Source of the DNA: Mycobacterium colombiense
GTDB taxonomy: Bacteria > Actinomycetota > Actinomycetes > Mycobacteriales > Mycobacteriaceae
Direction of reading: 5' to 3'
DNA length: 37,931 nucleotides
Assembly: GCF_001665835.1 (NCBI RefSeq)
Contig: NZ_LZSX01000069.1
Location: forward strand, 1-37,931
Part shown: piece after piece, positions 25,607 through 35,289 of the stretch
Layout: each line of letters starts with the position of its first letter
Position numbering within the stretch: position 1 is the stretch's first letter
Program-made: the position numbers and the translations under genes
Notes under the pieces: generated by a model
What the model was told of the DNA's origin: nothing
Databases searched by the model: none
What the model saw: the letters and a program-made list of their open reading frames with translations, nothing else

Positions 25607-26083
25607 TTAGCCCGCGATGAGGACGATGACACCCGGCGGCTCGCTGCTGAGTGCGGGGATTCGCGGTTCGACGGGCGCGCCCAGATTCTTGCCCACCGCA
25701 TCGGCGGTGGCGTGCTCGTCGCCGGCGTCGGTGTAGTAGACGGTGGTGGACGAGACGTCGGGCACCGTCATGTTGTCAACCTTGGTGACTTTGAAGCCGG
25801 CGGACGTCAGCTGGTCCTTGGCGCGCGCGGCGACACCCTCTTTCGAGGAGATGTTGTAGATCTGCACGTCGGCCTGGGTGCTGGCCGGCTTGCCGGTGGG
25901 CGACGCCGACGCCGAGCTGGTGGCACTCGCGCTGGACACCGCGGACGCCGAATCGTCGTCAGAGCTCCCCGACGAACCCAGGGCCTGCCAACCGAGCAGC
26001 AGGAAAATGACGCCGAGGAACAACAGCACCATCACCATGGCCCGCAGGGGCAGCCCGGTGGAGTCGGGAACTCGTTCTTTCAT
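25607..26083 (-). CDS. virR: VirR, LytR_C-domain membrane protein (Rv0431 ortholog)
   Basis: VirR of M. tuberculosis controls extracellular vesicle release and envelope integrity. This 158-residue protein has one membrane anchor (AMVMVLLFLGVIFLLLGWQA, about 15-34), a Ser/Ala/Thr-rich linker (about 36-65) and the LytR C-terminal domain (DVQIYNISSKEGVAARAKDQ, about 72-91, then VYYTDAGDEHATADAVGKNL). The domain faces the periplasm. It closely matches Rv0431 (164 residues) in order and location between Rv0430 and sodC. TACAGT is 8 bases before the ATG, again suggesting a leaderless transcript. It lies 21 bases before sodC on the same strand. Confidence 0.94.
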   Translation of the reverse strand: MKERVPDSTGLPLRAMVMVLLFLGVIFLLLGWQALGSSGSSDDDSASAVSSASATSSASASPTGKPASTQADVQIYNISSKEGVAARAKDQLTSAGFKVTKVDNMTVPDVSSTTVYYTDAGDEHATADAVGKNLGAPVEPRIPALSSEPPGVIVLIAG

Positions 26084-26091
26084 CGAGCCCT

Positions 26092-26097
26092 ACTGTA
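26092..26097 (-). promoter_or_regulatory. -10 box (TACAGT) for virR, leaderless
   Basis: TACAGT on the minus strand lies 8 bases before the virR ATG at 26083, between it and the DUF3263 stop. Confidence 0.45.
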
Positions 26098-26102
26098 ACG
26101 AG

Positions 26103-26411
26103 TCAGGTCACCTCGAAGCCGAGGCGCCGCGCCGCACGTGCCTTCTGCCTGCTGGCGCGCAGCCGGCGCAGCCGTTTCACCAGCATCGGGTCGGCGGCCA
26201 GGGCCTCGGGCCGATCGACGAGCGCGTTGAGCACTTGGTAGTAACGCGTCGCCGACATGGAGAACAACTCCTTGATGGCGTCTTCCTTCACACCGGCGAA
26301 CTTCCACCACTGGCGCTCGAAGGCCAGGATGTCGTGCTCGCGGCGGGTCAGCCCATCTGCGATCTCAGAGTCGTCCCCCGATCGATTTGCCCGCGCCATG
26401 GCGCTGTCCAT
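26103..26411 (-). CDS. DUF3263 helix-turn-helix protein (Rv0430 ortholog)
   Basis: This 102-residue protein is the same length as Rv0430. The conserved core is LTRREHDILAFERQWWKFAG (about 21-40) and KEDAIKELFSMSATRYYQVL (about 42-61), which looks like a sigma-70 region-like helix-turn-helix, followed by a basic C-terminal helix (LVKRLRRLRASRQKARAARR). DNA binding is plausible but unproven. A ggggaag ribosome site precedes the ATG at 26411; the ATG four codons in is an alternative. It is first in the leftward run to virR and sodC and diverges from def by about 200 bases. Its conserved linkage to virR hints at local control. Confidence 0.9.
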   Translation of the reverse strand: MDSAMARANRSGDDSEIADGLTRREHDILAFERQWWKFAGVKEDAIKELFSMSATRYYQVLNALVDRPEALAADPMLVKRLRRLRASRQKARAARRLGFEVT

Positions 26412-26613
26412 ATCGCTTCCCCTGGACCCTTCCGGCGAATTCCGAACTGCTCGAATGACTTGACTTAGCTAAGGGCGTCTTTCGGCGATTATTGAAACAC
26501 GCGCCAAACCCTCAAGCCGTCATCCAGACCCGCGAGTCGGCCGATTGGCCGAGATTGCCCAGACTCCGATCGCAGGCTGGGCGGCCCACGGACGTGCGGT
26601 AGCTTAGCCGACC
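26412..26613. other. Divergent intergenic region between Rv0430-like gene and def
   Basis: These 202 bases hold no gene. A TAGCTT -10 box for def is at 26600-26605. AT-richer sequence around 26455-26495 (gacttgacttagctaaggg and gattattgaaac) stands out from the GC-rich surroundings and may hold the promoter of the leftward gene. No clear operator palindrome was found. Confidence 0.4.
26600..26605 (+). promoter_or_regulatory. -10 box (TAGCTT) for def, leaderless
   Basis: TAGCTT is 8 bases before the ATG at 26614, supporting that start. Confidence 0.5.
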
Positions 26614-27207
26614 ATGGCAGTCGTTCCGATCCGCATCGTGGGAGATCCCGTCCTGCATACCCCGACACAGTCGGTGCCGGTCGCTGCCGACGGTTCACTG
26701 CCGGCGGACCTGGCCGAGTTGATCGCGAACATGTACGACACCATGGACGCCGCGCACGGGGTCGGCCTGGCGGCCAACCAGATCGGGGTCGGCCTGCGGG
26801 TCTTCGTCTACGACTGCGCCGACGAAAGGGGCCGCACGGAGCGCCGCCGCGGTGTCGTCGTCAACCCCGTCCTGGAAACCTCGGAGATACCCGAGACCAT
26901 GCCCGACCCGGACAACGACGACGAGGGCTGCCTGTCGGTGCCGGGCGAGTCCTTCCCGACCGGCCGCGCCAAGTGGGCCCGCGTCACCGGACTCGACGCC
27001 GATGGCCAGCCGGTCTCCATCGAAGGCAACGACCTGTTCGCGCGGATGCTGCAGCACGAGACCGGGCACCTGGACGGCTTCCTCTATCTGGACCGCCTCA
27101 TCGGCCGGCATGCCCGCAGCGCGAAACGCGCCGTCAAATCCCACAACTGGGGCGTTCCCGGCCTCTCCTGGATGCCCGGCGAGGGGCCGGACCCCTTCGG
27201 TCACTGA
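26614..27207 (+). CDS. def: Peptide deformylase
   Basis: This metalloenzyme removes the formyl group from new N-termini. The 197 residues equal Rv0429c in length. All three motifs are intact: [11 protein letters not shown] (motif 1, about 49-59), EGCLSVPGE (motif 2, with the metal-binding Cys, about 105) and QHETGHLDG (motif 3, HExxH, about 148). The HETGH variant of the usual HEIDH is normal for mycobacteria. Its stop overlaps the GNAT start by one base (TGATG), so def and GNAT are coupled. A -10 box lies 8 bases before the ATG. Confidence 0.98.
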   Translation: MAVVPIRIVGDPVLHTPTQSVPVAADGSLPADLAELIANMYDTMDAAHGVGLAANQIGVGLRVFVYDCADERGRTERRRGVVVNPVLETSEIPETMPDPDNDDEGCLSVPGESFPTGRAKWARVTGLDADGQPVSIEGNDLFARMLQHETGHLDGFLYLDRLIGRHARSAKRAVKSHNWGVPGLSWMPGEGPDPFGH

Positions 27208-28118
27208 TGGTTTCGTGGCCCGACCCGGGAACCCGGGTGACGGTTCGCTACCGCCGCCCGGCCGGTTCGGTGCCGCCGTTGACCGATGCGGTGGGCCACC
27301 TGCTGGAGGTCGACCCGATGGTGCGGTTGCGGACGAAGACCGGCGCGGTCGTCGAGTTCGCGCCGTCCGACGCGGTCGCGCTGCGGGTGCTCACCGACGC
27401 CCCCATCCGCACCTCGCAGATCCGCGCGCTCGAGCGCGCCGCCGCCGCGGCCTGGCCGGGCGCGGAGCATTCCTGGCTGGACGGCTGGCTGCTGCGGGCC
27501 GGCCACGGCGTCGGGCTCGCCGCCAATTCCGCGGTGCCGCTGGATCTTTCGGCCCAGGTGAGCACCGTGCCGGCGATCGTCGACTGGTATGAACGGCGCG
27601 GCCTGATGCCACGACTGGCGCTGCCAGATCGGGTGCTGCCCTCGCCGCCCGGGCTGACCGGCGAACGCACGGAACGGGTTGTGGTGCGCGATCTTTCCGA
27701 CGCGCCAGCCCGCGATGCCGCGCCGTCCCTCACCCTGTCAGCCCGCCCCGACGACTCGTGGCTACGGATATCCGGCGGCGAGATTCCGGTCGACGTGCTC
27801 ACCGCCGTCCTCGACGGCGAGCTCGCGTTCGCAAGGCAGGGCGACGAAGCGGTCGCGCGCGCCGCGGTGACCGGCGCACCCGATGGCGCGCGCTGGGTGG
27901 GCATCTCATGCGTGCGCTCCGCCGACGGCGCCGACGAGCGGACGGCGGCGGACTTGTGCGAGGCGTTGCTGGCGTGGGGCGCCGGGCGCGGCGCGACGCG
28001 CGGCTACCTGCGGGTGCCCGACACCGGCGCGACGACGCTCGCCGCGGCGCTGGGATTCCGGCTGCACCACCGCCGCCGCTACGTCCCGGTGCGCCCCGGC
28101 GGCTGGGATAGCGTCTAG
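27207..28118 (+). CDS. GNAT-family acetyltransferase (Rv0428c ortholog)
   Basis: This 303-residue protein matches Rv0428c (302). The N-terminal part (GTRVTVRYRRPAGSVPPLTD, then HLLEVDPMVRLRTKTGAVVE) is a small beta-barrel. A GNAT-like fold follows, with EHSWLDGWLLRAGHGVGLAA and a C-terminal acetyl-CoA-binding-like half (AADLCEALLAWGAGRGATRG followed by YLRVP and AALGFRLHHRRRYV). The acceptor is unknown; linkage with def suggests N-terminal protein modification, but this is only inference. It overlaps the def stop by one base and ends 2 bases before xthA, so the three genes form one operon. Confidence 0.92.
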   Translation: MVSWPDPGTRVTVRYRRPAGSVPPLTDAVGHLLEVDPMVRLRTKTGAVVEFAPSDAVALRVLTDAPIRTSQIRALERAAAAAWPGAEHSWLDGWLLRAGHGVGLAANSAVPLDLSAQVSTVPAIVDWYERRGLMPRLALPDRVLPSPPGLTGERTERVVVRDLSDAPARDAAPSLTLSARPDDSWLRISGGEIPVDVLTAVLDGELAFARQGDEAVARAAVTGAPDGARWVGISCVRSADGADERTAADLCEALLAWGAGRGATRGYLRVPDTGATTLAAALGFRLHHRRRYVPVRPGGWDSV

Positions 28119-28120
28119 CC

Positions 28121-28966
28121 ATGCCCGACCAGACGACTGACGGCGACGACCCGCCGCGCCTGCGGCTGGCCACCTGGAACGTCAACTCGATTCGCTCCCG
28201 GCTGCCCCGCGTCATCGACTGGCTGGCCCGCGCCGACGTCGACGTGCTGGCGATGCAGGAGACCAAATGCTCCGACAGCCAGTTCCCCACCCTGCCGTTC
28301 TTCGAACTCGGCTACGAGGTGGCGCACGTCGGTTTCAATCAGTGGAACGGCGTGGCGATCGCGTCGCGCGTGGGTCTCGACGATGTCCAGATCGGCTTCG
28401 ACGGCCAGCCCACCTGGAGCAGCAAGCCCGAAGTCGCCGCTACCGCCGAGGCCCGCGCCCTGGCCGCTACGTGCGGCGGCGTCCGGATGTGGAGCCTCTA
28501 CATTCCCAACGGCCGCGCCCTGGGCGACCCGCACTACACCTATAAGCTCGAATGGCTTGCCGCACTGCGTGATTCGGCGGAAGGCTGGCTGCGCGACGAT
28601 CCCACCGCCGCGATCGCACTGGCCGGCGACTGGAACATCGCCCCGCAAGACGACGACGTCTGGAGCATGGAGTTCTTTGCCGGCGCCACGCATGTCTCGG
28701 AGCCGGAGCGCCGCGCGTTCGAGGCCATCGTCGAGGCGCAATTCGCCGACGTGGTGCGCCCTTTCGCGCCCGGTCCCGGGGTCTACACGTATTGGGACTA
28801 CACCCAGCTACGGTTCCCGAAGCGACAGGGCATGCGCATCGATTTCATCCTGGGCTCACCGGCTTTGGCGGGCCGGGTGACCGACGCGCAGATCGTCCGC
28901 GAAGAACGCAAGGGCAAGGCGGCCAGCGATCACGCGCCGGTGCTCATCGATGTGAGACGTGACTAG
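28121..28966 (+). CDS. xthA: Exodeoxyribonuclease III
   Basis: This base-excision-repair nuclease cuts at abasic sites and trims blocked 3' ends. The 281 residues carry the exonuclease III/AP-endonuclease motifs: LATWNVNSIRSRLPRVIDWL (about 11-30), MQETKCSD with the metal-binding Glu (about 47), YIPNGRALGD, LAGDWNIAPQDDDVW (about 167) and the terminal RIDFILGS and SDHAPVLID with the catalytic His. It matches Rv0427c (about 291). It follows the GNAT gene by 2 bases; TAGCGT lies 5 bases before the ATG, so an extra internal promoter is possible. Confidence 0.97.
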   Translation: MPDQTTDGDDPPRLRLATWNVNSIRSRLPRVIDWLARADVDVLAMQETKCSDSQFPTLPFFELGYEVAHVGFNQWNGVAIASRVGLDDVQIGFDGQPTWSSKPEVAATAEARALAATCGGVRMWSLYIPNGRALGDPHYTYKLEWLAALRDSAEGWLRDDPTAAIALAGDWNIAPQDDDVWSMEFFAGATHVSEPERRAFEAIVEAQFADVVRPFAPGPGVYTYWDYTQLRFPKRQGMRIDFILGSPALAGRVTDAQIVREERKGKAASDHAPVLIDVRRD

Positions 28967-29086
28967 CCACGGCCATCACGGCTGGGCGTCACATTAAGCT
29001 CGGGCAAATTCGGTGCGGCTTCTCGTTGTCTGCGCGATGGCTTGGTGGCAGGCTTTAAAAATCAGTAGCAACAGCAGGGAGTCATC

Positions 29087-29533
29087 ATGAGTGTCATCGG
29101 CGGAGCAGTCCGAGGCGTGAGTCAGGCGGTGAACCGCGCGGCGACCGCGACGACCGCGGCCGCCGGTGCCGTGGGTGGCGCGGCGGTCAACGGAGTCATC
29201 GGCGGCGTCGCCGGCGCCGCGGAGGGCGTCAAGCGCGGGATGAACAGCGGTAGCCACTCGGCTCCCGCGGCCGCGCTGGCCTTCGGCGCGCTGGGCGTCG
29301 CCGGATTGGTGGAGTGGCCGCTGCTGCTGGCGGTCGGCGGCAGCGCCCTGCTGTTGCAGAAGCTGAGCCGCAAGCAGCAGGCCGAACCCCGCGCGGTCAA
29401 GGCGAACCTGCAAGCGGTGCCGGCGGAGTCGGCGCCGCGGAAATCGGCGCCGGCGAAAACCCCCAGCAAGTCCACGGCCAAGAAAACGGCCGGACGCCGG
29501 GCGGGCTCCACTGGGTTGCGCAGCACCAATTAG
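29087..29533 (+). CDS. Small membrane protein (Rv0426c ortholog)
   Basis: This 148-residue protein starts with a Gly/Ala-rich region (about residues 1-60), has one or two hydrophobic stretches (ALAFGALGVAGLVEWPLLLA and VGGSALLLQKL, about 64-94) and a long Lys/Ala/Ser/Pro-rich basic tail (KSAPAKTPSKSTAKKTAGRR). The tail resembles histone-like or mycobacterial PAKK-type tails and could bind nucleic acid or the membrane surface. A cagggag ribosome site precedes the ATG by about 5 bases. It matches Rv0426c, which in M. tuberculosis is next to the P-type ATPase CtpH (missing here). The LVEWPLLLAVGG core resembles the LIDWPVALVIAAG core of the gene at 29886. Confidence 0.85.
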   Translation: MSVIGGAVRGVSQAVNRAATATTAAAGAVGGAAVNGVIGGVAGAAEGVKRGMNSGSHSAPAAALAFGALGVAGLVEWPLLLAVGGSALLLQKLSRKQQAEPRAVKANLQAVPAESAPRKSAPAKTPSKSTAKKTAGRRAGSTGLRSTN

Positions 29534-29549
29534 GCGAACCGGCAGCTGA

Positions 29550-29825
29550 TCAGCCGGTTGCTTGGTGGTACACCGCCGAAGCCACTTGCGGCAACGGCCA
29601 GCGCACCACGCGATCTTTGGCGTGCGCGGACGGATCCGGGCAGATCGGCCCCCGAACCACCCTGGACGACGGGTTCGCGCCGCGACGAGGCGCCCGATCG
29701 CTGTCCCGAATATCGACAACCCCCACGCGCCACAACAGCGCATAGAGTTCGAGTAGCGGGACCCTCAGCACCGAAGCAATCGATGAAACTAGCGGATCGC
29801 CCCCGGTGTGGGTCATCGTCGACAT
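29550..29825 (-). CDS. Possible small hypothetical protein in the ctpH gap
   Basis: In the 352-base stretch without a clear gene, the minus strand has a 91-residue frame: MSTMTHTGGDPLVSSIASVL then RVPLLELYALLWRVGVVDIR. The N-terminal half looks like a real amphipathic or hydrophobic helix pair, and the C-terminal half (RRGANPSSRVVRGPICPD and WPLPQVASAVYHQATG) is less convincing. There is no good ribosome site. The plus strand here gives no plausible protein and no fragment of a P-type ATPase is recognised. It may be a small gene, a remnant or chance. Confidence 0.3.
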   Translation of the reverse strand: MSTMTHTGGDPLVSSIASVLRVPLLELYALLWRVGVVDIRDSDRAPRRGANPSSRVVRGPICPDPSAHAKDRVVRWPLPQVASAVYHQATG

Positions 29826-29885
29826 AAGTCCGACGGTGGACGCGCGACCCAGCGAGACGGGAAACCCTTCGTTACCGAAAGGCAA

Positions 29886-30164
29886 ATGATGGCGGAAAAG
29901 AAGTCGCGGCGCGGCACGACCCAGCGCGAGGCGGTGGAGAAGGTCCGCGAGGGCGAAACATTTGTGGTCAACCTGCCGGCGGTCGGTCAGGTGGAAATCC
30001 CCAGGCCAGAGCAGCTGGCCTACTTCGGCGGCCTGGCGGCCCTGGCGGCCCTCGAACTCATCGACTGGCCGGTGGCCCTGGTCATCGCCGCCGGACACCT
30101 CCTGGCAAGCAGCCACCACAACAAGCTTTTGGAGGAGCTCGGCGAGGCGATGGAGGAGGCCTAG
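29886..30164 (+). CDS. Small membrane-associated protein (Rv0424c ortholog)
   Basis: This 92-residue protein (Rv0424c about 91) has a basic N-terminus (AEKKSRRGTTQREAVEKVRE), a beta-like segment (FVVNLPAVGQVEIPRPEQLA) and one hydrophobic segment (YFGGLAALAALELIDWPVAL, about 45-64, running on into VIAAGHLLA), with an acidic C-terminus (LEELGEAMEEA). The start is the first of two adjacent ATGs (29886 or 29889); the longer frame to 29808 is not protein-like. In M. tuberculosis it lies beside ctpH, with Rv0426c on the other side. Here ctpH is missing, so the two small proteins are only separated by about 350 bases. Confidence 0.85.
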   Translation: MMAEKKSRRGTTQREAVEKVREGETFVVNLPAVGQVEIPRPEQLAYFGGLAALAALELIDWPVALVIAAGHLLASSHHNKLLEELGEAMEEA

Positions 30165-30222
30165 CCGGTCAGCGCACCGCCCAAGGAAACGGCAGCGGCC
30201 AGATCAGCCGGCAGTCGCGAGT

Positions 30223-30579
30223 TCATTGCTGTCGTCTTCGTTGCAACGCCGCGGACAGCGTCGGGTATATGTCGAACACCCGGTCGAGCTCAGTGACCTG
30301 GATCGGCCGCAGCACCTGGTCATGGTCGGCGACCAGCCGAACCGAGGTTCCGCCGGCTTTCGCGTCCTCATGACAGTCGAGCACTGCGTTCAATGCCGCG
30401 CTTCCGAAGAACTCAACAGCCAGCAAGTCGATCACCACCGGGCGCACCGGCTGCGCCGAGGCCAGCCCGAGCGCGGTGGTCAAATGAGCGGCAAGCTCAC
30501 CGACGGTACTGGAGTCGACATCGCCTTTGACGCACACGATCACTACGTCGTCGTGGACCTCGTTTTCGACCGCCAACAA
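30223..30579 (-). CDS. STAS-domain anti-sigma-factor antagonist
   Basis: This 118-residue single STAS domain would act in a partner switch, binding an anti-sigma factor when unphosphorylated. It shows VCVKGDVDSSTVGELAAHLT (about 15-34), VVIDLLAVEFFGSAALNAVL (about 48-67; the phosphorylatable Ser is in FFGSAA, about 59) and SVRLVADHDQVLRPIQVTEL (about 79-98). The classical DSSG has become GSAA, keeping one Ser. The start is uncertain: TTG at 30579 fits best; an ATG at 30586 is out of frame. No cognate anti-sigma gene is nearby, but the upstream PAS-ANTAR gene is also a signalling protein. Confidence 0.85.
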   Translation of the reverse strand: MLAVENEVHDDVVIVCVKGDVDSSTVGELAAHLTTALGLASAQPVRPVVIDLLAVEFFGSAALNAVLDCHEDAKAGGTSVRLVADHDQVLRPIQVTELDRVFDIYPTLSAALQRRRQQ

Positions 30580-30643
30580 CTTTCATGCCTTTCGCCGCAG
30601 CCAACGTGGGATCTGCAGCCGCTAAGCCCGATGACGCGGCGGG

Positions 30644-30661
30644 GATGCGCGATCGCGCATC
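30644..30661. repeat. 18-bp perfect palindrome upstream of the STAS gene
   Basis: gatgcgcgatcgcgcatc is its own reverse complement and lies 65 bases upstream of the STAS start, between it and the PAS-ANTAR stop. With no spacer it is more like an operator than a terminator. Confidence 0.6.
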
Positions 30662-30714
30662 GCAGATAACCAGAGAGTAACCCCTACCCGAACTGCCCGT
30701 TTACCGATCGGTGG

Positions 30715-31437
30715 TTACCCGGCGGGCTCGGCCGGAATCCTCTCATGCACGGTCAGCAGCAAATGATCGAACTGACTCTGCAGAGCGGCCGCCGGCGGCG
30801 GCAGGGTGGCCATTTCGGCGAGCAGTTGCCTGGCCAACGCACGCAATTTCACGTTGGTCTCTTGCGAGCGCCACTGCAGCACCCGAAACGCCTGCTCGGC
30901 GCTGACCCGGTACACGTACATCAGCACGCCCTTGACCTGTTCGATGGCCGAGCGGCTCTCGAATAGGTCCGGCAGCGCCTCGTCGAGCACTTCTTGGCGG
31001 GTCTCGTCAAAGGTGTTGGTGAGGTCGATGTAGTAACCCTCGGTGCCCAGCACGGCGCCCGAGTCGTCCAGCATGCGGTCGGCGACGACGATCGCGTCGT
31101 GCACAACACCCGCGGTGTCGATGAACCGGTGTCGGCTCGAGAACGACTCTTCGGACCGCAGGGCGTAGTCGAGCAGCTCCTGCACATGGGCGCGGTCGTC
31201 GGGATGTTTGTGCGACATCAGCAGTTTGGTCGTCGGCACGACCTCCCCCGGCTCGTAGCCGTGCATCCTGGCCACCTCGTCGGACCATTCCCAGCGTTGC
31301 CCTACGAACCAGAACCGGAACGCGCCGATGTTCAGATATCCGGGGGCCGGCTCAGTTGGCTCCGAAAATCGCCCGCCGCCCCCATCGGATGACGATTCCC
31401 CCGCTCGCCTGCGCTGTTGCACGTTTGCATTCTCCAC
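30715..31437 (-). CDS. PAS-ANTAR RNA-binding antitermination regulator
   Basis: This 240-residue protein has an N-terminal PAS fold (RFWFVGQRWEWSDEVARMHG then YEPGEVVPTTKLLMSHKHPD; DTAGVVHDAIVVADRMLDDS) and a C-terminal ANTAR domain (SRSAIEQVKGVLMYVYRVSA then EQAFRVLQWRSQETNVKLRA, about residues 168-215), which binds paired RNA hairpins to block termination. The gene's GTG start at 31437 is chosen because the upstream part of the frame overlaps the thiC leader and reads as low-complexity; a later start is also possible. It is divergent from thiC, and in the same direction as the STAS gene 135 bases on. The signal sensed by the PAS domain is unknown. Confidence 0.88.
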   Translation of the reverse strand: MENANVQQRRRAGESSSDGGGGRFSEPTEPAPGYLNIGAFRFWFVGQRWEWSDEVARMHGYEPGEVVPTTKLLMSHKHPDDRAHVQELLDYALRSEESFSSRHRFIDTAGVVHDAIVVADRMLDDSGAVLGTEGYYIDLTNTFDETRQEVLDEALPDLFESRSAIEQVKGVLMYVYRVSAEQAFRVLQWRSQETNVKLRALARQLLAEMATLPPPAAALQSQFDHLLLTVHERIPAEPAG

Positions 31438-31524
31438 TAGGGGAGCGCCCTCGGCTACTGCCCCGGCGGAAAAGGCCGTCGACCATGTCACTCGGTCCTG
31501 CGTGGGGGTAACGTCGCGGGCGGA

Positions 31525-31625
31525 CCCATCCATACGACGCGGGAGCGCACGCCGAGTGCGCTGAGAGGACGGCTCGGGGCCGTCGACCGTAAGAACCTGA
31601 CCGGATAATGCCGGCGTAGGGAGAT
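31525..31625 (+). ncRNA. TPP (THI-element) riboswitch
   Basis: The thiC leader contains the conserved TPP aptamer: gcgggagcgc near 31539, the pyrimidine-sensing ctgagagg at 31561-31568, a variable stem (acggctcggggccgt), aagaacctga at 31591-31600 and the closing ggataatgccggcgtaggga at 31603-31622. The ribosome site ggag (31620-31623) lies inside the closing part, 7 bases before the thiC ATG, so TPP binding should mask it and repress translation. Bounds are approximate. Confidence 0.95.
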
Positions 31626-31627
31626 GA

Positions 31628-34107
<2,480 letters not shown>

Positions 34108-34156
34108 TTGCCCGCTTCCTCCTCAATCCGTTCCGGACAGCATCGTCAGCGGGCGC

Positions 34157-34792
34157 ATGAACCTCGATCAGATCGCGGGCATCGCGCACGAACCCGTGGG
34201 CGACCATAAGCGCAGCCCAAAGGGAATCGTGGTCCTGACCCACGGCGCCGGTGGCAACCGGGATGCCGTTCTGCTGCAACAGCTTTGCGATGAATGGGCG
34301 CAGCGCGGCTGGCTAGCGGTGCGCTACAACCTGCCCTACCGCCGCCGTCGGCCCAGCGGCCCGCCCTCGGGTTCGGCCGCCACCGACCGGGCCGGCATCG
34401 TCGAGGCCATCACGCTGTGCCGCGGCCTTGCCGGCGGTCCGCTGATCGCCGGTGGACATTCCTACGGCGGGCGGCAGACGTCGATGGTGGTTGCGGCCGG
34501 GGAGGCCGCGGTGGACGTGCTGACGCTGTTCTCCTATCCGGTGCATCCCCCGGGCAAACCCGAACGCGCCCGCACCGAGCACCTGCCCGACATCACGGTG
34601 CCGACGGTGTTCACGCACGGCACCTCGGATCCGTTCGGCACGCCCGACGAACTACGTGCCGCCGCCGCATTGATCACCGGAACGACCGCCGTCGTCGAGA
34701 TCGCCAGTGCCCGCCACGATCTGCGGTCCAAGACATTGAACGTGCCGGCGTTGGCCGTTGACGCGGCTTTACAGCTGCTCGGGCGCGATTAG
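34157..34792 (+). CDS. Alpha/beta-hydrolase fold protein (Rv0421c ortholog)
   Basis: This 211-residue small alpha/beta hydrolase (Rv0421c about 209) has the oxyanion motif LTHGAGGNRD (about 26-35), the nucleophile elbow GGHSYGGRQT (Ser about 99), an acid-residue region in VFTHGTSDPFGTPDEL (about 153) and a final His in IASARHDLRSK. It is close to the KANL3/Tex30-like branch. Substrate is unknown; its fixed place after thiD may be chance. The ATG at 34157 is chosen since the longer frame reads as the shadow of thiD. Its TAG stop is itself part of the first MarR half-site at 34790. Confidence 0.92.
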   Translation: MNLDQIAGIAHEPVGDHKRSPKGIVVLTHGAGGNRDAVLLQQLCDEWAQRGWLAVRYNLPYRRRRPSGPPSGSAATDRAGIVEAITLCRGLAGGPLIAGGHSYGGRQTSMVVAAGEAAVDVLTLFSYPVHPPGKPERARTEHLPDITVPTVFTHGTSDPFGTPDELRAAAALITGTTAVVEIASARHDLRSKTLNVPALAVDAALQLLGRD

Positions 34793-34832
34793 ACAGTTAC
34801 AACTGGACAGTTTTGACTGTCTAGTTTAGGCT
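34790..34832 (+). promoter_or_regulatory. MarR operator and -10 box upstream of the MarR-LLM pair
   Basis: ACTGGACAGT (34802-34811) and ACTGTCTAGT (34816-34825) form an inverted repeat with one mismatch and a 4-base spacer, extending to A/T at 34801 and 34826. A further direct half-site, TAGACAGT, is at 34790-34797. The -10 box TAGGCT (34827-34832) abuts it and is 6 bases before the GTG at 34839. A bound MarR dimer would sit over the promoter, indicating autorepression. Confidence 0.75.
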
Positions 34833-34838
34833 GGTGTC

Positions 34839-35273
34839 GTGGATGGCATCAGCGACTCCGCCGTAGCGGCGGCACGCGATATCCGGGTGGTCTTCAGCCG
34901 GCTACGGCGCCGGCTGAAGGACATCGCGGTCGACGGTCTGACACCGTCGCAGACGGCGGTGCTCACCCGGCTGTGGAAAGAAGGGCCGTCGTCGGCCAGC
35001 GCATTGGCCGGCGCGGAACAGGTCCGCCCCCAGTCGATGGCCACCATCCTGGCCGCCCTGGGCCAACGTGGGCTCGTCCAGCGCGCGCCGGACCCGAATG
35101 ACGGCCGGCGCCAAGTGGTGTCGCTGACCCCGGCGGGGAAGAGGCGCGCCGAAAGCGACCGCCGCGCCCGCGAGGAGTGGCTGGCCCGCACCATCCAGGA
35201 GCGCTACACCGAGTCGGAGCGGCGGGTCATCGTCGACGCGCTGTCCCTGCTCGAGCGCTTGACCGAACAATGA
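34839..35273 (+). CDS. MarR-family transcriptional regulator
   Basis: This 144-residue winged helix-turn-helix regulator has the MarR core: VVFSRLRRRLKDIAVDGLTP (about 14-33), the DNA-recognition region GPSSASALAGAEQVRPQSMA (about 50-69) and the wing RAPDPNDGRRQVVSLTPAGK (about 87-106), a full MarR D-x-R/D-x-R-like signature. Its GTG start is 6 bases after the -10 box, so it is probably leaderless. The operator just upstream and the LLM gene 16 bases downstream suggest that it represses its own operon and responds to a small ligand, unknown here. Confidence 0.93.
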   Translation: MDGISDSAVAAARDIRVVFSRLRRRLKDIAVDGLTPSQTAVLTRLWKEGPSSASALAGAEQVRPQSMATILAALGQRGLVQRAPDPNDGRRQVVSLTPAGKRRAESDRRAREEWLARTIQERYTESERRVIVDALSLLERLTEQ

Positions 35274-35289
35274 AAGGACAGGTGCCACA

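Noticed and set aside
30223..30714. SigF-type promoter for the STAS gene
   Set aside because: GGGTA is present at about 30683-30687 on the minus strand but the expected GTTT -35 box is not at the right distance.
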